This document shows positions 18,924 through 26,943 of a stretch of 64,000 nt of DNA, one piece after another. The notes under the pieces were generated by a model that worked only from the letters and a program-made list of their open reading frames with translations, had not been told where the DNA came from and did not search any database. Every line of letters begins with the position of its first letter. Position 1 is the stretch's first letter. The stretch spans positions 1 to 64,000 of the forward strand of contig CANGHH010000014.1 in the NCBI GenBank assembly GCA_947453725.1. Direction: 5' to 3'. The translations under genes were made by a program, and so were the position numbers. This stretch comes from Betaproteobacteria bacterium. GTDB lineage: Bacteria > Pseudomonadota > Gammaproteobacteria > Burkholderiales > Burkholderiaceae_C.

Positions 18924-20603
18924 TCAGTTGGCGTAGTAGACGTACTCGTCGCCCGCCGTCGTCGGCTGCTTCATCGAATGATCGATCGCGATCGGCCCTG
19001 CACCCAGCGAGGGCCACATCGGCTTGCGCTGGGTCTGGTTCCAGGCCAGCAACTGCGCCTTCAAGGCCGCCAGGCGCTCGGGCTCCTTGCCGGCGAGATT
19101 GATCTTCTCGGTGGGGTCGGTGGCCAGGTTGAACAGCCAGTCCTTCTTCGGCAGTTCGGACACCTGCAGCTTCCAGTCGCCGGCGCGCACCGTGAGGTAG
19201 GTGTCGGTGCGCCAGAACAGCACCTCGTGCGGCCGGCCGGGGGCGGCCCCCTGGATGAAGGGCAGCAGGTCGACGCCGTCGATGATGCGGTCGACCGGTG
19301 CCTTCTGGCCGGCGGCCGCGGCGGCCGTGGCAAAGATGTCGAAATGGCTGACCGGTGCCGTGACACTGGCCCCCTGCGGGATGCGGCCCGGCCAGCGCAT
19401 GAAGTAGGGCACGTGGATGCCACCCTCAAAGAAGGTGGCTTTCCAGCCCCGGTAGGGCGAATTCAGGCCGTCGATGCCGACGTAGTGCGCGCCGCCGTTG
19501 TCGCTGGTGAAGATGACCAGGGTGTTGTCGTCGACGCCCTGGTCCTTCAGCGACTGCAGCACGCGGCCGATGTTGCGGTCCAGCGAACGGATCATCGCGG
19601 CGTAGACGCGCATCGTGTGGTCGGGGATGAAGGCCAGCGCGTCGTAGTCCTCGCGCGTGGCCTGCAGCGGCGTGTGCGGCGCGTTGTAGGCCAGGTACAT
19701 GAAGAAAGGCCGGTTCTTGTTGGCCGCCACCACCTTGACCGCTTCGTCGGTCAGGTAGTCGGTCATGTACCTGGGCGGCTGGAAGGGCTCGCCGTCCTTG
19801 AAGCGCACGCCCCAGGGCTCGGCGGCCCAGAGGAACTTGTCGATCGGGTCGAAGTCCTGCATCGCGTTGACCACCTTCGGGTCCTTCGTCGGCAGGAACA
19901 TCGACGCGCCATGCAGGTGCGACAGCGACTCGTCGAAGCCGTGGTTGTAGGGTCGGAATTGCGGGCTGTCGCCGAGATGCCATTTGCCCAGGTGCACCGT
20001 GTGGTAACCCGCGCCCTGCAGCAGCCGGGCCAGCGTGATCTCGCTGGTCGGCAGACCCATGTCCTCGTAAGGGATCAGGTCGGCCTCGCGCTCGGGGTGG
20101 TAGACCGGCTTGATCAGCTGATCGGCCGGGGCCATGCCGGTGACCGCCTTCATGAACTGCTTGGGCGTCGGCGTGAACTCGAAGCCGAAGCGGGTGGCGT
20201 AGCGCCCGGTCATCATCGCCGCACGCGAAGGCGCACAGGTGGCGTTGCCGGCGTAGCCGTTGCGGAACTCGACGCCCTGCCGGGCGATGCTGTCGATGTT
20301 CGGCGTCGGCACCCGGCCGCCGGCGATGCCACCGCCGTAGCGGGTGATGTCGTTGAAGCCCAGGTCGTCGGCGACGATCAGCACCACGTTCGGGGCACGC
20401 CGCGGTGCGCTGCCGTCGGCGGTGCTGGCCGCCGGCGCGGCCGGGCCGGCCTGCCAGGCCACTTCATGGGTCGGCGCGTAGTCCTGGTGCAACCAGTACT
20501 TCACCGTCAGCAGCAGCAGGCCGGCTCGCCCGCCGACGGCGTAGAAGGCCAGCGCGGCCAGCAGCAGCAGGGCCACCAGGGCCCAGACGAGGCGTCTGAT
20601 CAT
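18924..20603 (-). CDS. Sulfatase, N-terminally membrane-anchored, formylglycine type
   Basis: PNVVLIVADDLGFNDI, CAPSRAAMMTGRY (C-X-P-S-R), LGKWHLGD; N-terminal TM segment. Confidence 0.92.
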   Translation of the reverse strand: MIRRLVWALVALLLLAALAFYAVGGRAGLLLLTVKYWLHQDYAPTHEVAWQAGPAAPAASTADGSAPRRAPNVVLIVADDLGFNDITRYGGGIAGGRVPTPNIDSIARQGVEFRNGYAGNATCAPSRAAMMTGRYATRFGFEFTPTPKQFMKAVTGMAPADQLIKPVYHPEREADLIPYEDMGLPTSEITLARLLQGAGYHTVHLGKWHLGDSPQFRPYNHGFDESLSHLHGASMFLPTKDPKVVNAMQDFDPIDKFLWAAEPWGVRFKDGEPFQPPRYMTDYLTDEAVKVVAANKNRPFFMYLAYNAPHTPLQATREDYDALAFIPDHTMRVYAAMIRSLDRNIGRVLQSLKDQGVDDNTLVIFTSDNGGAHYVGIDGLNSPYRGWKATFFEGGIHVPYFMRWPGRIPQGASVTAPVSHFDIFATAAAAAGQKAPVDRIIDGVDLLPFIQGAAPGRPHEVLFWRTDTYLTVRAGDWKLQVSELPKKDWLFNLATDPTEKINLAGKEPERLAALKAQLLAWNQTQRKPMWPSLGAGPIAIDHSMKQPTTAGDEYVYYAN

Positions 20604-20647
20604 GTTCGGGTCTCCATGGCTGTGCGGCGTCGGCTCGTGGACCGGGT

Positions 20648-21733
20648 TCAGGGCCGCCTGCCCATCGCGACGGCGGCGCTGCCGGCCGGCAGCGTGAACC
20701 AGTCACCGTCGGCACCGATGCGCAGCGGTCCGGCGTAGATCTGGCCCGCGCGCTGCAGGAAGACCGGCTCCAGCCCCGACAGCGGCAAGGGCGGCACGAT
20801 GTGGTTGAAGACCAGCGCCTTGACACCAGCCGCCTGGGCGATCGCAGCCGCCTCTTCCGGCGTGGTGTGGTAATTCAGCACGTCGTGCATGATCTGCGCC
20901 AGGTTCTGCCGGCCGGCCTGGCTGAAACCCTGCTCGAGCAGCCCCAGCAGCTGCGGCGACAAGGCCTCGTGGACCAGCAGGTCAACGCCCTGGGCTTCGC
21001 GCGCCACCGCCGCACTCTTGCTCGTGTCGCCGCTGATCACCAGGCTGCGGTCCTTGTAGCGGATGCGGTAACCGACGGCCGGGTGGATGGGGCCGTGGTC
21101 GACCGCGAAAGCCACGATCTCCAGGTCGGGCTCGGCGACCAGCACCCGGCGCCCGCTGGCCGCGTCGATCTCGAAAGGCCGCGCCTGCCCACCGAAGCCC
21201 GCCGGCGGCGCGACGGCGGCGCCGTGGTGGGCGGTGCGGTAGCCCTTGTCGAGGGCGTAGGCGTCGTTGAAGCCTTGCAGCACCTGCTCCAGGCCCGCCG
21301 GGCCGTAGACCGGCAGCGGCTGCTGCGCCGTGCGCTGTATCCAGCGCTGGAGCATCAGCTCGCCCAGGCCGTCGATGTGGTCGGAGTGGTAATGGGTGAA
21401 GAACAGCGCCTCGATCTGCCCGGCGTTGAGCCGCATGCGGGCGATGTTGCGGCCGGCACCCGAACCCGAGTCGAAGATGAACAGGCGCCGCCCGGCGACC
21501 ACCGCGGTGCAGGGGCCGCTGCGCAGTTCGTCGGGAAACGGTGAACCGGCGCCGCACAGGCCGACGTGCAGGCCGTCGGGCAGCGCCGCCAGCGGGTCGG
21601 CCACGGCCGTCAGCACCTGGACCTGCCGCGCCATCAGGGCCACGGTGATCGGCCCGCGCTGCCACCAGGCCAGCGCGGCGGCCAGCGCCAGTAGGGCGAC
21701 GATCCACAAGGCCACTTTCGCCGCACGCTGCAT
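20648..21733 (-). CDS. MBL-fold metallohydrolase, exported or membrane-anchored
   Basis: THYHSDHIDGLGE (HxHxDH), VISGDTSKS, LVHEA; N-terminal hydrophobic segment. Confidence 0.88.
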   Translation of the reverse strand: MQRAAKVALWIVALLALAAALAWWQRGPITVALMARQVQVLTAVADPLAALPDGLHVGLCGAGSPFPDELRSGPCTAVVAGRRLFIFDSGSGAGRNIARMRLNAGQIEALFFTHYHSDHIDGLGELMLQRWIQRTAQQPLPVYGPAGLEQVLQGFNDAYALDKGYRTAHHGAAVAPPAGFGGQARPFEIDAASGRRVLVAEPDLEIVAFAVDHGPIHPAVGYRIRYKDRSLVISGDTSKSAAVAREAQGVDLLVHEALSPQLLGLLEQGFSQAGRQNLAQIMHDVLNYHTTPEEAAAIAQAAGVKALVFNHIVPPLPLSGLEPVFLQRAGQIYAGPLRIGADGDWFTLPAGSAAVAMGRRP

Positions 21734-21837
21734 TCGGTCTTCCTGTACGGCGCTTCGCCCGCGGACTGGAGCCGCCATCTTCCGACCGCAGCGCGGAATC
21801 GGCCAGTGGGGCTGTCCCGCTTGCGGCTTCGCTCCAG

Positions 21838-21860
21838 TTATGGCATGGTTACTGCCATTA
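21838..21860. promoter_or_regulatory. Inverted repeat TTATGGCA-N7-TGCCATTA, possible operator
   Basis: 8-bp arms (7/8 match) in the divergent region between the MBL hydrolase and acyl-CoA ligase genes. Confidence 0.5.
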
Positions 21861-21891
21861 CATTGCGGTTCGAAGCGGATCCCCAAGGACC

Positions 21892-23562
21892 ATGGAAAAG
21901 ATCTGGCTTCAGGGCTATTCGCCCGGCGTGCCGGCCGAGATCGATGTCGACGCGCTCGGTTCGATTGCCGACTACCTCGAGCGGTCGGTCGCCCGCTACG
22001 CCGATCGGCTGGCCTTCATCAGCGGCTCCACCGGCGTGGCGCTGAGCTACCGCCGACTCGACAGTCTGAGCCGCGACCTGGCGGCCTACTTCCAGAGCGT
22101 GCTGCAACTGCCGCAGGGCACGCGGGTGGCACTGATGATGCCCAACCTGCTGCAGTATCCGGTGTGCCTGTTCGGCCTGCTGCGCGCCGGCTATGTGGTC
22201 GTCAATGTCAACCCGCTGTACACGCCGCGCGAACTCGAGCACCAGCTGAAGGACTCGGGGGCCGAGGCGATGGTCGTCGTGGAGGTCTTCGCGCACACGC
22301 TGGCCAAGGTCATCGCCCGCACGGCGGTCCGGCATGTCGTCGTCACCGGCCTGACCGACCTGCTGCCCTGGGCCCAGCGCACGCTGGGCAACTTCCTGAT
22401 CCGCCAGGTCAGGAAGGCGGTGCCGGCCTACGAGCTGCCCGGCAGCGTCGGTCTGCGCGCGGTGCTGGCGCGCGGCGCGGCAGCCGCCTTCAAGCCGGTC
22501 CGCTTCCAGCCCGACGACCTGGCCTTCCTGCAATACACCGGCGGCACCACCGGCGTGTCCAAGGGCGCGATGCTCACCCACCGCAGCGTGCTGGCCAACG
22601 TGGAACAGGCCCGCGTCTGGTTCGACCCCGTGATCGACAAGCAGGCGGCGATGATCGGCATCACGGCGATTCCGCTGTACCACATCTACGCGCTGGGCAA
22701 CTGCCTGGGCGGCATCGGCACCGGCGGCACCAACGTGCTGATCGCCGACCCGCGCAACATCCCGGCCTTCGTCAAGGTGCTGGCGAAATACAGGTTCGCC
22801 AGCCTGCCGGCCGTCAACACGCTGTTCGTCGGCCTGCTCAACGACCCGGGCTTCGCCAAGCTCGACTTCAGCCAGCTGCTGTTCGGCATCGGCGGTGGCG
22901 CGGCCACGCAGCGCGCGGTGGCTGAGCAATGGCAGCAGCTCACCGGCACGCCGCTGATCGAAGGCTACGGCCTGACCGAATGCTCGCCGACGGTGGCCGT
23001 CAACCCGGTCAACGTCAAGGCCTTCCGCGGTGGCATCGGCCTGCCCTTGCCGTCCACCGAGGTCTCGATCCGCGACGCCGAGGGCCGCGAACTGCCGATC
23101 GGCCAGGCCGGTGAACTCTGTGTGCGCGGCCCGCAGCTGATGAAGGGCTACTGGCAACGGCCCCGCGAGACGGCCGCGGTGATGACAGACGACGGTTTCC
23201 TGCGCACGGGCGACCTGGCCGTGATGGACGAGCAGGGTTTCCTGAAGATCGTCGACCGGTTGAAGGACATGATCCTGGTCTCGGGCTTCAACGTCTACCC
23301 CAACGAGATCGAGGAGGTGGTCATGCTGCATCCCGGCGTGCTCGAGGTGGCAGCGGTGGGCAAACCCAGCGCGGGCACCGGCGAGACGGTGAAGATCTTC
23401 GTCGTGAAGAAGTCACCCGAACTGAGCGAAGCGCAGCTGCTGGCCCACTGCCGCGAGAACCTCACCGGCTACAAGATGCCGAGACTGGTCGAATTCATCG
23501 ATGATCTGCCGAAGAGCAACGTCGGCAAGATCCTGCGCCGCGAACTGCGCGACCGCGCCTGA
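21892..23562 (+). CDS. AMP-binding acyl-CoA synthetase (FadD-like)
   Basis: YTGGTTGVSKGAMLTHR, GYGLTECSP, GDLAVMDEQGF, DRLKDMILVSGFNVYPNEIE, PKSNVGKILRREL. Confidence 0.92.
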   Translation: MEKIWLQGYSPGVPAEIDVDALGSIADYLERSVARYADRLAFISGSTGVALSYRRLDSLSRDLAAYFQSVLQLPQGTRVALMMPNLLQYPVCLFGLLRAGYVVVNVNPLYTPRELEHQLKDSGAEAMVVVEVFAHTLAKVIARTAVRHVVVTGLTDLLPWAQRTLGNFLIRQVRKAVPAYELPGSVGLRAVLARGAAAAFKPVRFQPDDLAFLQYTGGTTGVSKGAMLTHRSVLANVEQARVWFDPVIDKQAAMIGITAIPLYHIYALGNCLGGIGTGGTNVLIADPRNIPAFVKVLAKYRFASLPAVNTLFVGLLNDPGFAKLDFSQLLFGIGGGAATQRAVAEQWQQLTGTPLIEGYGLTECSPTVAVNPVNVKAFRGGIGLPLPSTEVSIRDAEGRELPIGQAGELCVRGPQLMKGYWQRPRETAAVMTDDGFLRTGDLAVMDEQGFLKIVDRLKDMILVSGFNVYPNEIEEVVMLHPGVLEVAAVGKPSAGTGETVKIFVVKKSPELSEAQLLAHCRENLTGYKMPRLVEFIDDLPKSNVGKILRRELRDRA

Positions 23563-23613
23563 GCCCGGGCCCGCGCCTGAACCGATCGAGCAAGGCCTGA
23601 AGGAGAGAACGCC

Positions 23614-24438
23614 ATGACCGAACTCGTCGTCCGCCGCCTGCTGATCGACCTGGAGACGCCCTTCGCCCGCCACTGGAACGGCGGCGACGCCTTCCGCTCG
23701 GCCTTCTTCAACGCGCTGTCGATGAGCTTCCCGCGCGGCGAGCAGTACTTCATCGATTCGGTGCGCACGGGCTGGAAGTCGCTGCCCGAGATCGAACGCG
23801 CAGCCCATGCCGCCGAGGTGCAGGGCTTCATCGGCCAGGAAGCCACGCACCGGCGCATCCACGCGCTGTTCAACGGCCACCTGGACAAGCAGGGCTACAG
23901 CAACCGCATCGAGCAGCGGGCGAAGGCGCGCATCGAGGCCAGCGCCCACGTCGACCTGCGCATCCACCTCGCCGCCACCGCAGCCACCGAACACTTCACG
24001 GCGCTGTTTGCCGACTGGATGCTGCGCCACCCCGAAGCCCTCGAAGGCGCCGAGCCGCGGCTGCAGACCCTGTGGCTGTGGCACGCCGCCGAAGAGTCCG
24101 AGCACCGCTGCACGGCCTTCGACATCTACCGCGCCGCGGGCGGCAACCAGGCCTGGCGCCTGCGCCTGTTCCGCTTGGTGACGATGCTCTTCCTGGGCGA
24201 CCTGCTGCGCCAGACGGTGCGCAACCTGTGGCACGACGGCTGCCTGCTGCAGTGGCGCACCTGGCGCAGCGCGCACCGCCTGCTGTTCGCGCGCGACGGC
24301 CTGATCCGCAGCAACGTCGGCCTGTGGCGCGACTACCTGCGCGAGGACTTCCACCCCAGCCAGCACGACGCCGCACGCTCGCAGCAGTGGCTGCGCGACC
24401 ACCATGCGCAGTTCACGGTGGTCGGGCGGCCGGCCTGA
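23614..24438 (+). CDS. Putative metal-dependent hydrolase (PF10118-like)
   Basis: FIGQEATHRRIHALFN...ATAATEHFTA...WHAAEESEHRCTAFDIY di-metal-like His/Glu pattern. Confidence 0.75.
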   Translation: MTELVVRRLLIDLETPFARHWNGGDAFRSAFFNALSMSFPRGEQYFIDSVRTGWKSLPEIERAAHAAEVQGFIGQEATHRRIHALFNGHLDKQGYSNRIEQRAKARIEASAHVDLRIHLAATAATEHFTALFADWMLRHPEALEGAEPRLQTLWLWHAAEESEHRCTAFDIYRAAGGNQAWRLRLFRLVTMLFLGDLLRQTVRNLWHDGCLLQWRTWRSAHRLLFARDGLIRSNVGLWRDYLREDFHPSQHDAARSQQWLRDHHAQFTVVGRPA

Positions 24439-24456
24439 TCGACGGGTGATGAACCG

Positions 24457-25482
24457 GTGATGAAGCCGCGTCAAGGCTGGCTGGCCCTCGCGCTGGTTCT
24501 CGCCAGCCTGCTTGCAGCGGCCAGCACCTGGTGGCTGCAAGCCGGCCGCCAGGCCGCACCCGCCGCGGTCGAAGGTCGGGGCTGCACCCTCGAACCGCAG
24601 CCCGCGTCGAGCGCGCATCCCGGCATGGTCTGGGTGCCGGCGGGCAGCTTCGACATCGGCGACACGGTCTACCCCGAAGAGCTGCCGCGGCGCCGTCGGC
24701 ACGTCGATGGCTTCTGGATGGACCGCACCGAAGTCACCAACGACGCCTTCGCGGCCTTCGTGCGGGCCACCGGCTACCTGACGGTGGCCGAGCGGCCGGT
24801 CGACAGCGCGAAGCACCCCGGCCTCCCGCCCGAGATGCAGCAGCCCGGCGCCGTGGTCTTCGTCATGCCGCCCGATGTCCGCGGCCGCGCCGACATCAGC
24901 CAGTGGTGGCGTTACGTGCCGGGCGCGGACTGGCGCCATCCGGGCGGACCGGCCACCGGCATCCAGGGCCACGGCGCCTTCCCGGTGGTTGCGGTGACGG
25001 TCGAGGACGCTCAGGCCTATGCGCGCTGGAAAGGCCAGGCCTTGCCCAGCGAAGCGCAGTGGGAATGGGCCGCCCGCGCCGCGCGACCCGCGCCGGCGCC
25101 GGCGCACGAGCAACCCCGCGACGCCAACACCTGGCAGGGCCTGTTTCCAGTGGTGAATTCCGGCGAAGACGGCTATGTCGGGCTGGCCCCGGTGGGCTGC
25201 TACGCGCCGAACGCGCTGGGGCTGCACGACATGATCGGCAACGTCTGGGAACTGACCGCCGACGCCTGGACACCGCAGCATGGCGACGCCCCGCCGCCCG
25301 ACCAGGTGCCGGCGGGGCTGCGCGGCGGCGGCGCGGCGCAGCAGGTCATCAAGGGCGGCTCCTTCCTGTGTGCGCCGAACTACTGCATGCGCTACCGCGC
25401 CGGGGCGCGCGAACCGCAGGACCGCGACCTGGCCGCCAGCCACCTCGGGTTTCGCACCGTCCTGGTCGCGCCCGGACCATGA
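24457..25482 (+). CDS. Formylglycine-generating enzyme-like protein (SUMF1 family), membrane-anchored
   Basis: GMVWVPAGSFDIGD...GFWMDRTEVTNDAFAAFV...LPSEAQWEWAAR...GNVWELTAD...GGSFLCAPNYCMRYR...DRDLAASHLGFR. Retains the two-Cys active-site arrangement (CxxxxC). Confidence 0.88.
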   Translation: MMKPRQGWLALALVLASLLAAASTWWLQAGRQAAPAAVEGRGCTLEPQPASSAHPGMVWVPAGSFDIGDTVYPEELPRRRRHVDGFWMDRTEVTNDAFAAFVRATGYLTVAERPVDSAKHPGLPPEMQQPGAVVFVMPPDVRGRADISQWWRYVPGADWRHPGGPATGIQGHGAFPVVAVTVEDAQAYARWKGQALPSEAQWEWAARAARPAPAPAHEQPRDANTWQGLFPVVNSGEDGYVGLAPVGCYAPNALGLHDMIGNVWELTADAWTPQHGDAPPPDQVPAGLRGGGAAQQVIKGGSFLCAPNYCMRYRAGAREPQDRDLAASHLGFRTVLVAPGP

Positions 25483-26900
25483 GCTCCCCCATCAGAACGA
25501 CCAGCAGCACCGCGGGCCGACGGCTGCATTCCGCCTGGCGGGCCTTGCTGGCGCTGCTGGCCGTGGCGGTGCTGGCGGCCGCCGCGCTGGCCAGCCAGGC
25601 CGACCGCATCCGCGCCGGCGCCGAGGCCTACCTCTACGGCTATCCGCTGCTGATCATGGACCTGACGCGCCGCCAGGCGGCCGCCAGCGGAATCCCCGAG
25701 AACCAGCTGCGCCGCGTGCGCCAGTTCCCCGACGCCCGCTTCAAGGGCGTGGTGCGGCCCAACGTCGACACCCTGTACACGACGGCCTTCATCGACATGG
25801 CCCAGGGCCCCTGGGTCTTCGAGATGGCGCCCAACGACCAGCGCTACGAGGTCATGCCTTTCATGGATGCCTGGACCAACGTCTTCGCGGCACCGGGCAC
25901 GCGCCTCAGCGGCACCGGCGGCGGCCGGTTCCTGCTGGTCGGGCCGGGCTGGCAGGGCGAGCTGCCGGCAGGCATGCAGCTGCTGCGCTCGCCGACGCGC
26001 AGCGTCTGGCTGATCGGCCGCACCCAGACCAACGGCGCCGCGGACTATCCGCTGGTCCACCGCCTGCAGGACGGCCTGCGCCTGCGACCGTTGAATCCGT
26101 CGACAGCCGCGGCGCCGATGACGCCGATGGCGCCCGCGGCGGCGGCCGGGCCGGCCCGCGCCGAACCCTCACGGCCGCCGGTGCAGCAGCTGCAGGCGCT
26201 GAGCACCGAGGCCTGCTTCAGCCGGCTGGCCGCGCTGATGGTCGACAACCCGCCGTCCGCCGCCGACGGCCCGATGCTGACGCGGCTGTCGCACCTGGGC
26301 ATCGCGCCGGGCCAGCCGCTGCGCTGGGGGCTGCTCGACCGCTGGGGCCTCGGCCTGGGCCGCTGGGCCGCTGACTTCCAGGTGGCGCGCGAACTGAAGC
26401 AGCCGCGCCGGCTGGTGCGCGGCTGGTCGACGCCGCCGGCCAACCTGGGCCAGTACGGCACCGACTACGCCACCCGCGCCGCGGTGGCGATGGTCGGCCT
26501 GGGCGCCAACCTGCCGGCCGACGCCAGCTACCCGAACGCCCAGGTCGACGACCAGGGTGCGGCGCTGAACGGCAGCCACCGCTACCGGCTGCACTTCCCG
26601 GCTGGCGGCCTGCCCCCGGTGAAGGCCTTCTGGTCGGTCACCGCCTATGGCGCCGACGACCACCTGATCGACAACCCGCTGCAGCGCCACGCGCTGGGTG
26701 ACCGCGACCCGCTGGTCTTCAACGCCGACGGCTCGCTGGATCTGTGGCTGCAGGCCGACGCGCCGCCGGCCGAACGGCAGGCCAACTGGCTGCCGGTGCA
26801 GGCCGGCGCCGCCTTCCTGCTGAATGCCCGGCTGTACTGGCCGCAGGAGGCCGCCTTGAACGGCGCCTGGGCCATGCCGGCCGTCGAGCGGCTCGACTGA
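25479..26900 (+). CDS. DUF1254/DUF1214-domain protein
   Basis: YLYGYPLLIMDLTRRQ...RPNVDTLYTTAFIDMAQGPWVFEMAP...; C-terminal FWSVTAYGADDHLIDNPLQRHALGDRD; start overlaps the FGE stop. Confidence 0.85.
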   Translation: MSSPIRTTSSTAGRRLHSAWRALLALLAVAVLAAAALASQADRIRAGAEAYLYGYPLLIMDLTRRQAAASGIPENQLRRVRQFPDARFKGVVRPNVDTLYTTAFIDMAQGPWVFEMAPNDQRYEVMPFMDAWTNVFAAPGTRLSGTGGGRFLLVGPGWQGELPAGMQLLRSPTRSVWLIGRTQTNGAADYPLVHRLQDGLRLRPLNPSTAAAPMTPMAPAAAAGPARAEPSRPPVQQLQALSTEACFSRLAALMVDNPPSAADGPMLTRLSHLGIAPGQPLRWGLLDRWGLGLGRWAADFQVARELKQPRRLVRGWSTPPANLGQYGTDYATRAAVAMVGLGANLPADASYPNAQVDDQGAALNGSHRYRLHFPAGGLPPVKAFWSVTAYGADDHLIDNPLQRHALGDRDPLVFNADGSLDLWLQADAPPAERQANWLPVQAGAAFLLNARLYWPQEAALNGAWAMPAVERLD

Positions 26901-26943
26901 GCGCGGCGCCCGGCACCCGTGCCCGGGGGGGCGGCATCGCCAG

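Noticed and set aside
23413-25443. 676-aa minus-strand ORF over the PF10118 and FGE genes
   Set aside because: Antisense of two genes with clear motifs; composition typical of spurious high-GC ORFs.
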